57,723 bases of DNA, from positions 1 through 57,723 of the forward strand of contig JBBECA010000093.1 in the NCBI GenBank assembly GCA_040882055.1, given 5' to 3'. A program made the translations under genes and the position numbers. A model generated the notes under the pieces. It was not told the DNA's origin. It worked only from the letters and a program-made list of their open reading frames with translations, and made no database searches. How positions within the stretch are numbered: position 1 is the stretch's first letter; every line of letters begins with the position of its first letter. Shown here in pieces: positions 43,601 to 55,316 of the stretch. The stretch comes from Nitriliruptor sp040882055 (GTDB lineage Bacteria > Actinomycetota > Nitriliruptoria > Nitriliruptorales > Nitriliruptoraceae).

Positions 43601-45202
43601 TCAGTCGAGCTCGTAGATGGTCAGCGCCCCGCCGCTGAAGGACGCGACCTGATCGCCCACCGGCACGTCCGCCGGGACGGCGCCGCGGACCACCAGGTAC
43701 TCGATGTCCTGCTCCTCGAGATCGGCCGCGAGCTCGTCCCCCGTCTCCGACGGGCCGGGTATCCCGTGGTAGCGGCAGCCGAGGTGGTGACAGAAGCCGA
43801 GCATGGCGGCCCAATCGGAGGTCGAGGCCACCCGCGTGTCCCGCAGGTCGACCTGTGACTCGACCTCGCCAGCGACCTCGACGACATCGTCGGAGACGCC
43901 CCAGTCGCTGCGCAGCTGCTCGATGGCGCCGGGGACCATCCCGACGATCAGCACGGCCGCGGCCACCTGCCACCACAGGTCCCGTGGACGGGCCACGCGC
44001 AGCGCGTCGATGGCAGCGCCGGCCAGCGGGGTCAACAGCAGCAGCGCCGCCCAGAGGTAGCGGGCTTGGGCGTAGGTCGCGAGCACGCCACCGGCCCACA
44101 CCGCTGCGCCGGCCGCGAACAGCAACGCCGGGGTGGGGTCCTCGGCGATCGGGTGCCGCTCGCCCCGGCGCCCCGGCCGCTTCAGGCGGAGGAGGAACGG
44201 CGCGGCGAGAGCCAGCACCACGACCGGAGCCCAGCCGAAGGCGGCACCGACGAGGTCGTCCATCTGGTCGAAGGCCCGGCCGATCAGGGACGGCCCCGGC
44301 GCGTCGTCTCGTTCCTCGCCGGGCGCCACGCTCACCTCGGCCCGGTCCGCCGCGAGTGGGAGATCCTCCCACGCGCTCACCGCGTGTTCGTGCGGCGGTG
44401 GCAGCGGGCCCGCCCACTGGCTGGCGTTGCCCGGCGACCCTGGCGTGAGGTAGTCGATGTTGGTGGAGGCGGCCGTCCCCGCCGTGACGTAGCCGTACTT
44501 GACGGTCAGAGCCGCGCTCCAACCACCCACGATGACACCGAACACCACGAGCGCGACACCCGCGGTCCGGATGGTCGCGGCGGTCCCGCGGCGACGGACG
44601 GTCAGCCCGGCGGCGACCAGCAGGTGGACGAGCACGAACGGCAACGCGAACAGCTTGGTGAGGTAGGCGAGCCCGGCCCACACGCCCGCCCACGCACCGC
44701 TCGCGATGGCGTCGGCACCGGCGGGGCGAGCGAGCCGCTCGACGTAGAGCAGGACCGGCAACGCCACGATCAGGTCCGGGGTGATGAAGGCGTAGGCGGA
44801 GGCGATGAGGGGCAGGACCATCGCCCACGACACCAGCGTCACGGTCGGTTCGCTCACCCCGATGGTCCGTGTGGAGCGCCGGATCGCCCACAGCACCCCG
44901 AGCGCCGCCAGCAACGTCACGATCTTCGCGGCCAACGTGCTCGGGACCCCCACGGCGATCAGCGGTGTCATCGCCCAACTGAACAGCGGGGACCAGTAGC
45001 CGTTGACGGCCTCCGTCAACCGACCTGCCGCGTAGTGCTCGGCGACCGAGAGGTAGGAGATGCCGTCCGGGGTCAGGTGCTGGTGGTACCCGGGGAGCAG
45101 GACGGCGCCGAGCCCGACGATGGCGAGGTACGGCGCCGCAGCTGTGCGCTGCTGCTGGCGGCGCCCCGGTGTCGCGCGGGGGCGGCTCGTGCCACCTCTC
45201 AC
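43601..45202 (-). CDS. Polytopic membrane glycosyltransferase-like protein (GT39/ArnT-type)
   Basis: A 533-residue protein with about ten hydrophobic helices. The first periplasmic loop region LTPDGISYLSVAEHYAAGRL contains an Asp typical of the GT-C dolichyl-phosphate mannosyltransferase / ArnT group. The segment GYWSPLFSWAMTPLIAVG is characteristic of such proteins. A soluble C-terminal part (about 440-533) ends the chain. Donor and acceptor are unknown. GTG start at 45202; no convincing partner gene. Confidence 0.7.
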   Translation of the reverse strand: MRGGTSRPRATPGRRQQQRTAAAPYLAIVGLGAVLLPGYHQHLTPDGISYLSVAEHYAAGRLTEAVNGYWSPLFSWAMTPLIAVGVPSTLAAKIVTLLAALGVLWAIRRSTRTIGVSEPTVTLVSWAMVLPLIASAYAFITPDLIVALPVLLYVERLARPAGADAIASGAWAGVWAGLAYLTKLFALPFVLVHLLVAAGLTVRRRGTAATIRTAGVALVVFGVIVGGWSAALTVKYGYVTAGTAASTNIDYLTPGSPGNASQWAGPLPPPHEHAVSAWEDLPLAADRAEVSVAPGEERDDAPGPSLIGRAFDQMDDLVGAAFGWAPVVVLALAAPFLLRLKRPGRRGERHPIAEDPTPALLFAAGAAVWAGGVLATYAQARYLWAALLLLTPLAGAAIDALRVARPRDLWWQVAAAVLIVGMVPGAIEQLRSDWGVSDDVVEVAGEVESQVDLRDTRVASTSDWAAMLGFCHHLGCRYHGIPGPSETGDELAADLEEQDIEYLVVRGAVPADVPVGDQVASFSGGALTIYELD

Positions 45203-45326
45203 CAGCGTCCCGATCCTCGAGCCTCGACGACGACACCGTCTCGGAGCCGGTCGTGGGCGGCAGCCTAGAGGCGGGGGCCGCGGGCCCGGACCCCCGCTCG
45301 AAGCGGGGAGGGCGGGAGGCCGCTGG

Positions 45327-45332
45327 TAGGCT
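45327..45332 (+). promoter_or_regulatory. Probable -10 element of sdhCAB
   Basis: TAGGCT followed by CG lies 106 bases before the sdhC ATG, in the 236-base divergent gap 45203-45438. No clear -35 or operator is seen. Confidence 0.5.
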
Positions 45333-45438
45333 CGGCCGACCGGTCGCGCTCTCCTCAGTGGCGGCGGATCGGTCTCGTCGAAGGCGGCAGCGGGACCCCG
45401 TACGAGTCGCTCGTGCGCAGGTCGAGGAGGACCGATCG

Positions 45439-46167
45439 ATGGCCCAGCAGGTCACGGACCGACCGGAGCGGACGACGTCGCGTCGTACGCCGTTCGTCGT
45501 CGAGCTCTACCGCTCGGCGATCGGCAAGAAGTACGTCATGGCCGTGACGGGCATCGTGCTCATGGGCTACGTGCTCGCGCACATGATCGGCAACCTCAAG
45601 CTCTACTTCGGGGCCGAGGAGTTCAACCACTACGCCCACTTCCTGCGCGAGCTGCTGTACCCCATCCTGCCGGAGTCGGGCACGCTCTGGATCATGCGTG
45701 TGGCGCTGCTCGCCGCGACGATCCTCCACGTGGTCGCCGCCGCGCAGCTGACGGCGATGAACCGTCGGGCGCGTCCCGACGCCTACCGCGCCAAGCGCGA
45801 CTTCGTCGTGGCGGACTTCGCCGCTCGCACGATGCGCTGGACCGGCGTGATCGTCCTGCTCTTCATCCTCTACCACCTCGCCGACCTGACCTTCCACTGG
45901 GTCAACCCGGCCGACGCCGGCGCCACCCCCTACGAGCGCGTGGTCGCCAGCTTCTCCAACCCCCTCGTCGCCGGGTTCTACCTCGTGTCGAACCTGGCCC
46001 TCGGGATCCACCTCTACCACGGTGGCTGGAGCCTGTTCCAGTCGATGGGGTGGAACAACCGGCGCTTCAACCACTGGCGTCGCGCCTTCGCGATCGGGTT
46101 CGCCGTGGTGGTGACCGTCGGGAACCTGTCCTTCCCGCTGGCGGTGCAGTTGGGGATCGTCTCCTGA
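45439..46167 (+). CDS. sdhC: Succinate dehydrogenase cytochrome b subunit
   Basis: A 242-residue membrane subunit with five helices, the B-type fused anchor that binds two hemes and menaquinone. His residues at helix positions include LAHMIGNLK, TILHVVAAAQ, YHLADLTFH and GIHLYHGGWS, fitting diheme coordination. The ATG follows GAGGAGGACC. It starts the sdhCAB operon; no separate sdhD exists, as expected for this type. Confidence 0.93.
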   Translation: MAQQVTDRPERTTSRRTPFVVELYRSAIGKKYVMAVTGIVLMGYVLAHMIGNLKLYFGAEEFNHYAHFLRELLYPILPESGTLWIMRVALLAATILHVVAAAQLTAMNRRARPDAYRAKRDFVVADFAARTMRWTGVIVLLFILYHLADLTFHWVNPADAGATPYERVVASFSNPLVAGFYLVSNLALGIHLYHGGWSLFQSMGWNNRRFNHWRRAFAIGFAVVVTVGNLSFPLAVQLGIVS

Positions 46168-46209
46168 CCCCGCCCCTCGACGCCCGGCCCGACCTAGGGA
46201 GCTGACACG

Positions 46210-48122
<1,913 letters not shown>

Positions 48123-48126
<4 letters not shown>

Positions 48127-48875
48127 ACCTCACGCTGCGGGTCTGGCGACAGGCCGGACCGGACGCTCCCGGGCGTTTCGAGACCTACGCCGCGGACGGC
48201 ATCAGCGAGGACTCCTCGTTCCTCGAGATGCTCGACCACGTCAACGAGCAGCTCAACGAGCGCGGGGAGGAGCCGATCGAGTTCATGCACGACTGCCGCG
48301 AGGGCATCTGCGGCACGTGCGGGATGATGATCAACGGCCAGGCGCACGGTCCCCAGCCGGAGACCGCCACCTGCCAGCTCCACATGCGCAGCTTCTCCGA
48401 CGGCGACGAGATCGTGATCGAGCCGTGGCGCGCGGCGGGCTTCCCGATCATCAAGGACCTGGTGGTCGACCGCGACGCCTTCGACCGGATCATCGAGTCG
48501 GGCGGTTACATCAGCGTCGACACCGGCTCGGCCTCCGACGCGAACCTCACGCCGGTGCGCAAGGAGGACGCCGACCTCGCCATGGACGCGGCCGCCTGCA
48601 TCGCCTGCGGCGCCTGCGTCGCGGCCTGCCCGAACGGTGCCGCCCAGCTGTTCACCTCCGCGAAGGTGGCCCACCTGAACCTCCTGCCGCAGGGCCAGGC
48701 CGAGCGCTACACCCGTACCGAATCGATGGTCGAGACCATGGAGGAGTTCTTCGGCTCCTGCACCAACATGGGCGAGTGCGAGGCCGCGTGCCCGAAGGGC
48801 ATCTCCATCGACTTCATCGCGCTGATGAACAAGGACTACCGGAAGGCGAAGTTCCAGGGCCGTCGCAGCGCCTGA
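48123..48875 (+). CDS. sdhB: Succinate dehydrogenase iron-sulfur subunit
   Basis: A 250-residue subunit. The [2Fe-2S] cluster is formed by CREGICGTCGMM and a later Cys (TATCQLH); the C-terminal clusters by CIACGACVAACP and CTNMGECEAACPKGI. It passes electrons from FAD to the membrane subunit. The GTG at 48123 overlaps the sdhA stop and follows AGAGGAG. Confidence 0.96.
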
Positions 48876-48900
48876 GCGGCCACGCCCGACCGTGTGCGAC

Positions 48901-48926
48901 GAGGACCCCGCCGCGGCGGGGTCCTC
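48901..48926 (+). terminator. Strong hairpin after sdhB
   Basis: GAGGACCCCGCC and GGCGGGGTCCTC form a 12-bp perfect stem with a two-base centre, 25 bases after the sdhB stop. No T-run, as is common in very GC-rich actinobacteria. Confidence 0.75.
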
Positions 48927-48969
48927 GCCACGTCCGGGCGGCGAGTTCCGACCCCCGGGTCGATGCTCC

Positions 48970-48975
48970 TAGCCT
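48970..48975 (+). promoter_or_regulatory. Probable -10 element of the mutase gene
   Basis: TAGCCT lies 32 bases before the ATG at 49008. TTCCGA at 48946-48951, 18 bases upstream, is a possible weak -35. Confidence 0.4.
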
Positions 48976-49007
48976 GCGAGGACCCCGACGCCACGAGGTG
49001 TTGCGAC

Positions 49008-50600
<1,593 letters not shown>

Positions 50601-50700
50601 GCCGCGTCGCGGCGCCCGTCCGGCATCTGGCGCGGGTGGCTGACTCGGCTGGTCGACACGGGTGGCCGGGTGGTCGCCCGATCGCGCCGCGACTCGGCGC

Positions 50701-50706
50701 TAACGT
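50701..50706 (+). promoter_or_regulatory. Probable -10 element of the reductase gene
   Basis: TAACGT lies 27 bases before the GTG at 50734. No -35 of quality is seen. Confidence 0.4.
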
Positions 50707-50733
50707 CGAGCGGACCCGCACCGAGGAACCAGC

Positions 50734-52164
50734 GTGAGCGACGACGAGCCGAACCACGCGACCGAGCGACGGCAGCGGATCGTCATCCTCGGTGGTGGCC
50801 CCGCCGGGTACGAGGCGGCCCTGGTCGCTGCCGAGCTCGCCGCCGACGTCACGATCGTGACCGACGAGGGCCTCGGCGGGAACTCGGTGCTGTGGGACTG
50901 CGTGCCCTCGAAGGCGCTGATCGTCGCCGCCGAGGCCATGGACTGGGTCCACACCGCCGACCGCATGGGGGTGCACCTCGCCTCGGGCCAGCGACCCGAC
51001 CGCAACGTGGTCGACTTCCCGAAGGTCGCCGCGAACGTGCTCGAGCTCGGTGCGAACCAGTCGGCCGACATCGAACGCCGCGTCGACGGCAGCAACGTCA
51101 CCCTCCTGCGCGGTCGGGGTCGCCTGTCGGGGCGTCACGAGGTCACGGTCGACCTGGCGTCCGGAGGCACCGAGGTCCTCTCGGCCGACTACGTGCTCAT
51201 CGGGACCGGGTCGAGCGCCCGGGTGCTGCCGTTCTTCGAGCCGGATGGCGAGCGGATCCTGCTCGGCCCACACGTCTACGACCTCCCCGAGGTCCCCGAG
51301 CGGCTCGTCGTGGTCGGGTCCGGGGCGACGGGCGCCGAGTTCGCCAACGCGTTCACCCGCTTCGGTTCGGACGTGACCTTGGTGTCCTCACGCGAACTCA
51401 TCCTGCCCACCGAGGATCCGGACGCCGCTCAGGTGATCGAGTCGTCGTTCGAACGACGTGGCATGACCATCCTGCGTAACGCCCGGGCGGTCAGCTGCGA
51501 GCGGCGCGGTGACGAGGTCGTGGTCGGGCTGAAGGGCGGCGGCGAGGTGGTGGGCACCCACGTGCTGTTCACGGTCGGCCAGGTGCCGACCTCCGCCGAT
51601 CTCGGGCTCGAGACGGTCGGGGTCGAGACGAACGACTGGGGCGGCATCGACGTGGATGCCGTCGGGCGCACCTCGTGCCGGTGGGTCTACGCCGCGGGGG
51701 ACGTGGTCGGACGGGTGATGCTCGCCTCGGTGGCCGCCATGCAGGGACGCACGGCCATGTGGCACGCGCTCGGGCAGGCGGTGCAGCCGATCCGGTGGGA
51801 CGCGGTCGCCGCCACGATCTTCACCGACCCCGAGGTCGCGACGGTCGGCATGTCGTCCGAGGACGCGGAGAAGGCCGGGGTGCCGATCGAGACGGCGCGG
51901 CTCGACTTCCGGTCGAACCCGCGCGCCAAGATGAGCCACGGCACCGACGGCTTCGTGAAGGTCCACGCCCAGATCGGCTCGGGGACCGTCGTCGGCGGGG
52001 TGGTGGTGGCGCAGCGAGCCAGCGAGCTCATCCAACCGCTGGCGGTGGCGGTGCAGAACCGGCTGACGGTGGCGCAGGTGGCCCAGACCATCACCGTCTA
52101 CCCGTCGATGACCGGCTCGATGGCGGAGGCCGCCCGGATGCTCATGACCCGCCTCTCCGGCTGA
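50734..52164 (+). CDS. lpdA: LpdA-type NAD(P)H quinone reductase (flavoprotein disulfide reductase family)
   Basis: A 476-residue FAD protein. It has the dinucleotide motifs ILGGGPAGYEAALVA and VVGSGATGAEFANAF and a C-terminal interface domain. The redox disulfide is broken: the site reads GGNSVLWDCVPSK, with only the second Cys. In this it matches mycobacterial LpdA (Rv3303c), which reduces quinones rather than lipoamide (family knowledge); the C-terminal His-Glu pair of true lipoamide dehydrogenases is also absent (YPSMTGSMAEAA). GTG start after GAGGAA. Confidence 0.88.
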   Translation: MSDDEPNHATERRQRIVILGGGPAGYEAALVAAELAADVTIVTDEGLGGNSVLWDCVPSKALIVAAEAMDWVHTADRMGVHLASGQRPDRNVVDFPKVAANVLELGANQSADIERRVDGSNVTLLRGRGRLSGRHEVTVDLASGGTEVLSADYVLIGTGSSARVLPFFEPDGERILLGPHVYDLPEVPERLVVVGSGATGAEFANAFTRFGSDVTLVSSRELILPTEDPDAAQVIESSFERRGMTILRNARAVSCERRGDEVVVGLKGGGEVVGTHVLFTVGQVPTSADLGLETVGVETNDWGGIDVDAVGRTSCRWVYAAGDVVGRVMLASVAAMQGRTAMWHALGQAVQPIRWDAVAATIFTDPEVATVGMSSEDAEKAGVPIETARLDFRSNPRAKMSHGTDGFVKVHAQIGSGTVVGGVVVAQRASELIQPLAVAVQNRLTVAQVAQTITVYPSMTGSMAEAARMLMTRLSG

Positions 52165-52181
52165 CGGACGCCCGTACACGA

Positions 52182-52214
52182 GAGGAGGGCCCGGGCGGAT
52201 GCCCGGCCCTCCTC
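52182..52214. terminator. Hairpin between convergent lpdA and carboxylase alpha genes
   Basis: GAGGAGGGC-C-CGGGC pairs with GCCCG-GCCCTCCTC around a GGAT loop; one C is bulged. It lies 17 bases after lpdA and 32 bases from the opposing stop, suiting a bidirectional terminator. Confidence 0.7.
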
Positions 52215-52246
52215 GGACCTCACCGGCTGGAGCGCCTGCGTTCGAA

Positions 52247-54013
52247 TCAGGCGTCCTCGATGCGGGCGAGGACGGTGCCCGACTCGACGACGTCGCCGGC
52301 GGCGGCGTCGAGCGAGGTGACGACCCCGTCGCGGTGGGCGGTGATGGTGTTCTCCATCTTCATCGCCTCGAGCACGCACACGAGGTCACCGGTCGCGACC
52401 GTGGCGCCCTCCTCGACGGCGTACTTGACCACCGTGCCCTGCATCGGGGCGACCAGGTCCTCGGACGACGCGGCCGCTGCCGCGCCGCCCTTGGAGCCGC
52501 GCTTCCGGCGCGGGCCGACGGGCTTGCCACCGCCACCGCCGCCCCCGACCGCGAGCTCGCCGAAGACCTTGACGTCGAGGCGGCGACCGCCGACCTCGAC
52601 GGTGACCTGCCGGGAGGGCTCGTCGGCGTCCTCGCCGGACGCCGGTGGGGTCTGCGGCTGCAGCGAGGACAGGTCCCACTCGTTCTCGACCGAGATGGTC
52701 GAGTGCTTCCCGGCGGCGAACTGCTCGTTGGTCATCGCGAGCTTGTGGAACGGCACGGTGGTCGGGATGCCCTCGAGCACGAGTTCGTCGAGGGCGCGTG
52801 CCATCCGGGCGCGGGCACCGTCGCGGTCCTCGGCCCAGACGATCAGCTTGCCGATCATCGAGTCGTAGTCGCGCGGCACCTCGTAGTTCGACTCGGCGCC
52901 GGTGTCGAAACGCACCCACGGGCCGAGCGGTGCGATCAGCTCGGTGATCAGACCCGGCGTCGGCACGAAACCGGACGCGGGTTCCTCGGCGTTGATCCGC
53001 ACCTCGATGGCGTGACCGGTCAGGGTCACGTCGTCCTGGCCGTAGCCGATGCCCTCGCCGGCGGCGATACGGAGCTGGGCCTGGGCGAGGTCGCGACCCG
53101 TGATCAGCTCGGTGACGGGGTGCTCGACCTGGAGGCGGGTGTTCATCTCGAGGAAGTAGAACGTCTCGCCATCGTCGTCGAGCAGGAACTCGCAGGTCCC
53201 AGCGTTGACGTAGCCCATCTCCTTGGCGACCCGCACGGCGGCTTCGCCCATCTTGGCGCGCACGTCCGGGGACAGACCGGCGGCCGGCGCTTCCTCGACC
53301 AGTTTCTGGTGGCGGCGCTGGAGCGAGCAGTCGCGCTCACCGAGGTGGATGGTGGTGCCGTCGGTGTCGGCGAGCACCTGGATCTCGACGTGGCGGGGCC
53401 GTTCGAGGTAGCGCTCGAGGTAGCACTCGCCGCGCCCGAAGGCGGCCTGCGCCTCACGCTGGGCGGCCTCGAGGGCCTCGCGCATCGACCCGGCGTCTTT
53501 GACGACCTTCATGCCGCGGCCGCCGCCGCCGAACATGGCCTTCACCGCGACCGGGTAGCCGTACTCGTCGCCGAAGGCGATCGCGACCTCGGGGTCGTCG
53601 GTCGGCTCCTCGGTCCCGGGCACGATCGGGACGCCGGCGTTCAGCGCGACCTCGCGGGCCGAGAGCTTGTCGCCCATCTTGGCGATGGCGTCGGGGCCGG
53701 GGCCGACGAACACGAACCCCGCATCGCCGCACGCGCGCGCGAAGTCGGCGTTCTCGGAGAAGAACCCGTAGCCGGGGTGGATCGCGTCGACGCCGGCCTC
53801 GCGGGCGACCTCGAGGATGCGCTCCTGGTTCAGGTAGCTCTGCGCGGCGGGCGCTGGGCCGAGCAGGTACGCCTCGTCGGCGTGACGCACGTGCGGGGCG
53901 TCGCGGTCGATCTCGGAGTAGACGGCGACGCTACGCACGCCGAGCTCTCGGCAGGCACGGATCACACGGATCGCGATCTCGCCACGGTTGGCCACCAGGA
54001 CGGCGTCGAACAC
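52247..54013 (-). CDS. Acetyl/propionyl-CoA carboxylase alpha subunit (biotin carboxylase + BCCP)
   Basis: A 588-residue biotinylated subunit. The N-terminal biotin carboxylase has VLVANRGEIAIRVIRA, GGGGRGMKVV (ATP grasp) and EMNTRLQVEHPVTE. After a Gly-rich linker (GGGGGGGKPVG) comes the carrier domain with VLEAMKMENTI; Lys552 is the biotin site. The GTG at 54013 is preceded by AGAGGTGG. It partners with the beta subunit at 55317-56873 and the epsilon subunit, and is biotinylated by BirA (57014). Confidence 0.94.
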   Translation of the reverse strand: MFDAVLVANRGEIAIRVIRACRELGVRSVAVYSEIDRDAPHVRHADEAYLLGPAPAAQSYLNQERILEVAREAGVDAIHPGYGFFSENADFARACGDAGFVFVGPGPDAIAKMGDKLSAREVALNAGVPIVPGTEEPTDDPEVAIAFGDEYGYPVAVKAMFGGGGRGMKVVKDAGSMREALEAAQREAQAAFGRGECYLERYLERPRHVEIQVLADTDGTTIHLGERDCSLQRRHQKLVEEAPAAGLSPDVRAKMGEAAVRVAKEMGYVNAGTCEFLLDDDGETFYFLEMNTRLQVEHPVTELITGRDLAQAQLRIAAGEGIGYGQDDVTLTGHAIEVRINAEEPASGFVPTPGLITELIAPLGPWVRFDTGAESNYEVPRDYDSMIGKLIVWAEDRDGARARMARALDELVLEGIPTTVPFHKLAMTNEQFAAGKHSTISVENEWDLSSLQPQTPPASGEDADEPSRQVTVEVGGRRLDVKVFGELAVGGGGGGGKPVGPRRKRGSKGGAAAAASSEDLVAPMQGTVVKYAVEEGATVATGDLVCVLEAMKMENTITAHRDGVVTSLDAAAGDVVESGTVLARIEDA

Positions 54014-54092
54014 CGGTCCACCTCTCGTCGGGAGCCTCGCTCCGGGGGCGTGCGAGGAGCGGGTGTGTCGCGCCGCAACGGGCGCGGCGAGG

Positions 54093-54098
54093 AGCCTA
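54093..54098 (-). promoter_or_regulatory. Probable -10 element of the carboxylase alpha gene
   Basis: TAGGCT on the minus strand lies 79 bases upstream of the GTG. The same hexamer precedes the carboxylase beta gene at 56941, suggesting common basal expression. Confidence 0.45.
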
Positions 54099-54241
54099 GT
54101 GACGTCGACCGCCGGCTCCACCTTCGAGCCCGGCCACCGGTCGGGGGCAGCACGGCCGAGCCACCTGGCGCGGACCCTGCTGACCACCACCGACGCCTCG
54201 TGCCGCAGGCGCGCGGTTACCTTCGGGTGGCGGCCCGGCGG

Positions 54242-54247
54242 TACCCT
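54242..54247 (+). promoter_or_regulatory. Possible -10 element of the cupredoxin gene
   Basis: TACCCT lies 95 bases before the GTG. The assignment is weak, with no clear -35. Confidence 0.3.
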
Positions 54248-54342
54248 CCTGACCACGCTGCGGCCCGTGCGCGCACTCGCCTCGCGGCTCGGCTCGGAGC
54301 CCCACCCGTCCCGTCCTTTTCGCTCGCCCCGAGGAGCTCACC

Positions 54343-54906
54343 GTGCGTCTCCGCCTCACCCTGGGCCTCGCCACCGTCAGCGCCGGTCTGCTCGCCGGGT
54401 GCGCCTCGTCGCCCGAGGGCGCGATCGAAGCCGCGGCCTACGAGTGCCCCGTCGGCACCGAGGGATGCGACGTCGTGCAGCCGGTCGGCGAGGGCGGCGA
54501 GATGTCCGTCGTCTCGTCCCAGGAGGGCGAGTTCTCCTTCACCGTCGAGGACGGCATCGCCGTCACCGGTGAGATCGAGATGACGCTCGAGAACGTCGGA
54601 GCCGGCGTGCACAACGTCGAGGCCATCGGCGCCGCTGAGGGCTCCGAGGTCGTCGAGGCGCCGCCCGGCGGCGAGGCCACCGGGCCGATCCTGCTCTTCC
54701 CGGGCGAGTGGACCATCTTCTGCAACATCCCCGGCCACCGTGCGTCGGGCATGGAGGCCACCGTCCAGGTCTTCGCGACCCCCGAGGAGGCCGAGGAGGC
54801 CGAGGCGGAGGGCGTCGACCCGAACGAGATCGAGGAGGAAGCTGGCGCCGGTGGTGGGTCCGCCGAGGGCGAGCAGGAGACCCTCGAGCCGGCACCGGAC
54901 GCCTGA
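54343..54906 (+). CDS. Cupredoxin-like copper lipoprotein
   Basis: A 187-residue exported lipoprotein with lipobox LLAGC (Cys20). The middle is a plastocyanin/azurin-like beta sandwich: the type 1 copper ligands appear as His in GVHNVE, Cys in IFCNIP, His in PGHRASGM and Met in the same motif. The last 50 residues are Glu/Ala-rich. It is probably an extracytoplasmic electron carrier; no partner oxidase is encoded here. GTG start after GAGGAG. The stop codon lies inside the first unit of the 17-base repeat. Confidence 0.85.
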   Translation: MRLRLTLGLATVSAGLLAGCASSPEGAIEAAAYECPVGTEGCDVVQPVGEGGEMSVVSSQEGEFSFTVEDGIAVTGEIEMTLENVGAGVHNVEAIGAAEGSEVVEAPPGGEATGPILLFPGEWTIFCNIPGHRASGMEATVQVFATPEEAEEAEAEGVDPNEIEEEAGAGGGSAEGEQETLEPAPDA

Positions 54907-54997
54907 GCCGCCCGGACGCCTGAGCCGCCCGGACGCCTGAGCCGCCCGGACGCCTGAGCCGCCCGACGTCTGAGCTGTCCCGACGTCTCAGCTGTCC
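54897..54997 (+). repeat. 17-base tandem repeat, about six copies
   Basis: Four exact copies of GGACGCCTGAGCCGCCC (54897-54964) are followed by two diverged ones containing GACGTC. The repeat begins inside the last codons of the cupredoxin gene and supplies its TGA stop. As 17 is not a multiple of three, the first three copies place a TGA in all three frames. Confidence 0.9.
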
Positions 54998-55021
54998 CGA
55001 CGTCGGCAGCGACGTCCGGGA
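54995..55021. terminator. Hairpin after the tandem repeat
   Basis: TCCC-GACGTC and GACGTC-C-GGGA pair around GGCAGC, with one bulged C. It lies between the convergent cupredoxin and epsilon-subunit genes and may terminate both. Confidence 0.5.
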
Positions 55022-55038
55022 CGGGGTCGAGCGAGGGA

Positions 55039-55278
55039 TCAGCCGCCGAGCACCGAGGTGCGTCGCAGGTCCGCGGGATGCGTCGGTGGCAGCATGCCGA
55101 CGCCTTCGAGCAGCGCCGCACGCGCCCACGCCGGGGTGGTGTCGGGGTCGGTGTCCTCCCCGCCGACGGGCGTCAACGCCACGACGAGCGCGGCCAGCTC
55201 CTCGGCGCTGGCCTCGCCGCCGTGGACCACCTCGAGGCGGCCGGCCGGCTGCCCCTGGTCGGTGACCTCGTCGCTCAC
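55039..55278 (-). CDS. Acyl-CoA carboxylase epsilon subunit
   Basis: A 79-residue acidic protein. RLEVVHGGEASAEELAALVVAL matches the short conserved element of actinobacterial AccE/PccE subunits, which bridge and activate the alpha and beta subunits (family knowledge). It is encoded just after the beta subunit. The GTG at 55278 has GAGGAG seven bases upstream; the GTG at 55320 overlapping the beta stop lacks such a site and is less likely. The rest of the sequence (TTPAWARAALLEG) is variable. Confidence 0.85.
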   Translation of the reverse strand: MSDEVTDQGQPAGRLEVVHGGEASAEELAALVVALTPVGGEDTDPDTTPAWARAALLEGVGMLPPTHPADLRRTSVLGG

Positions 55279-55316
55279 CGTTCGCTCCTCGCTCCGCTCG
55301 CTGACGTTCGGCGCGC

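Larger units (their letters stand above)
54014..54342. other. 329-base divergent intergenic region
   Basis: This gap separates the carboxylase alpha gene (minus) from the cupredoxin gene (plus). It contains TAGGCT on the minus strand at 54098-54093 and TACCCT on the plus strand at 54242-54247. No coding frame with a plausible protein is seen. Confidence 0.7.

Noticed and set aside
44066..45268. 400-codon open frame on the plus strand over the membrane glycosyltransferase gene
   Set aside because: The minus-strand frame shows membrane helices and a GT-C-like loop; the plus frame is charged low-complexity.
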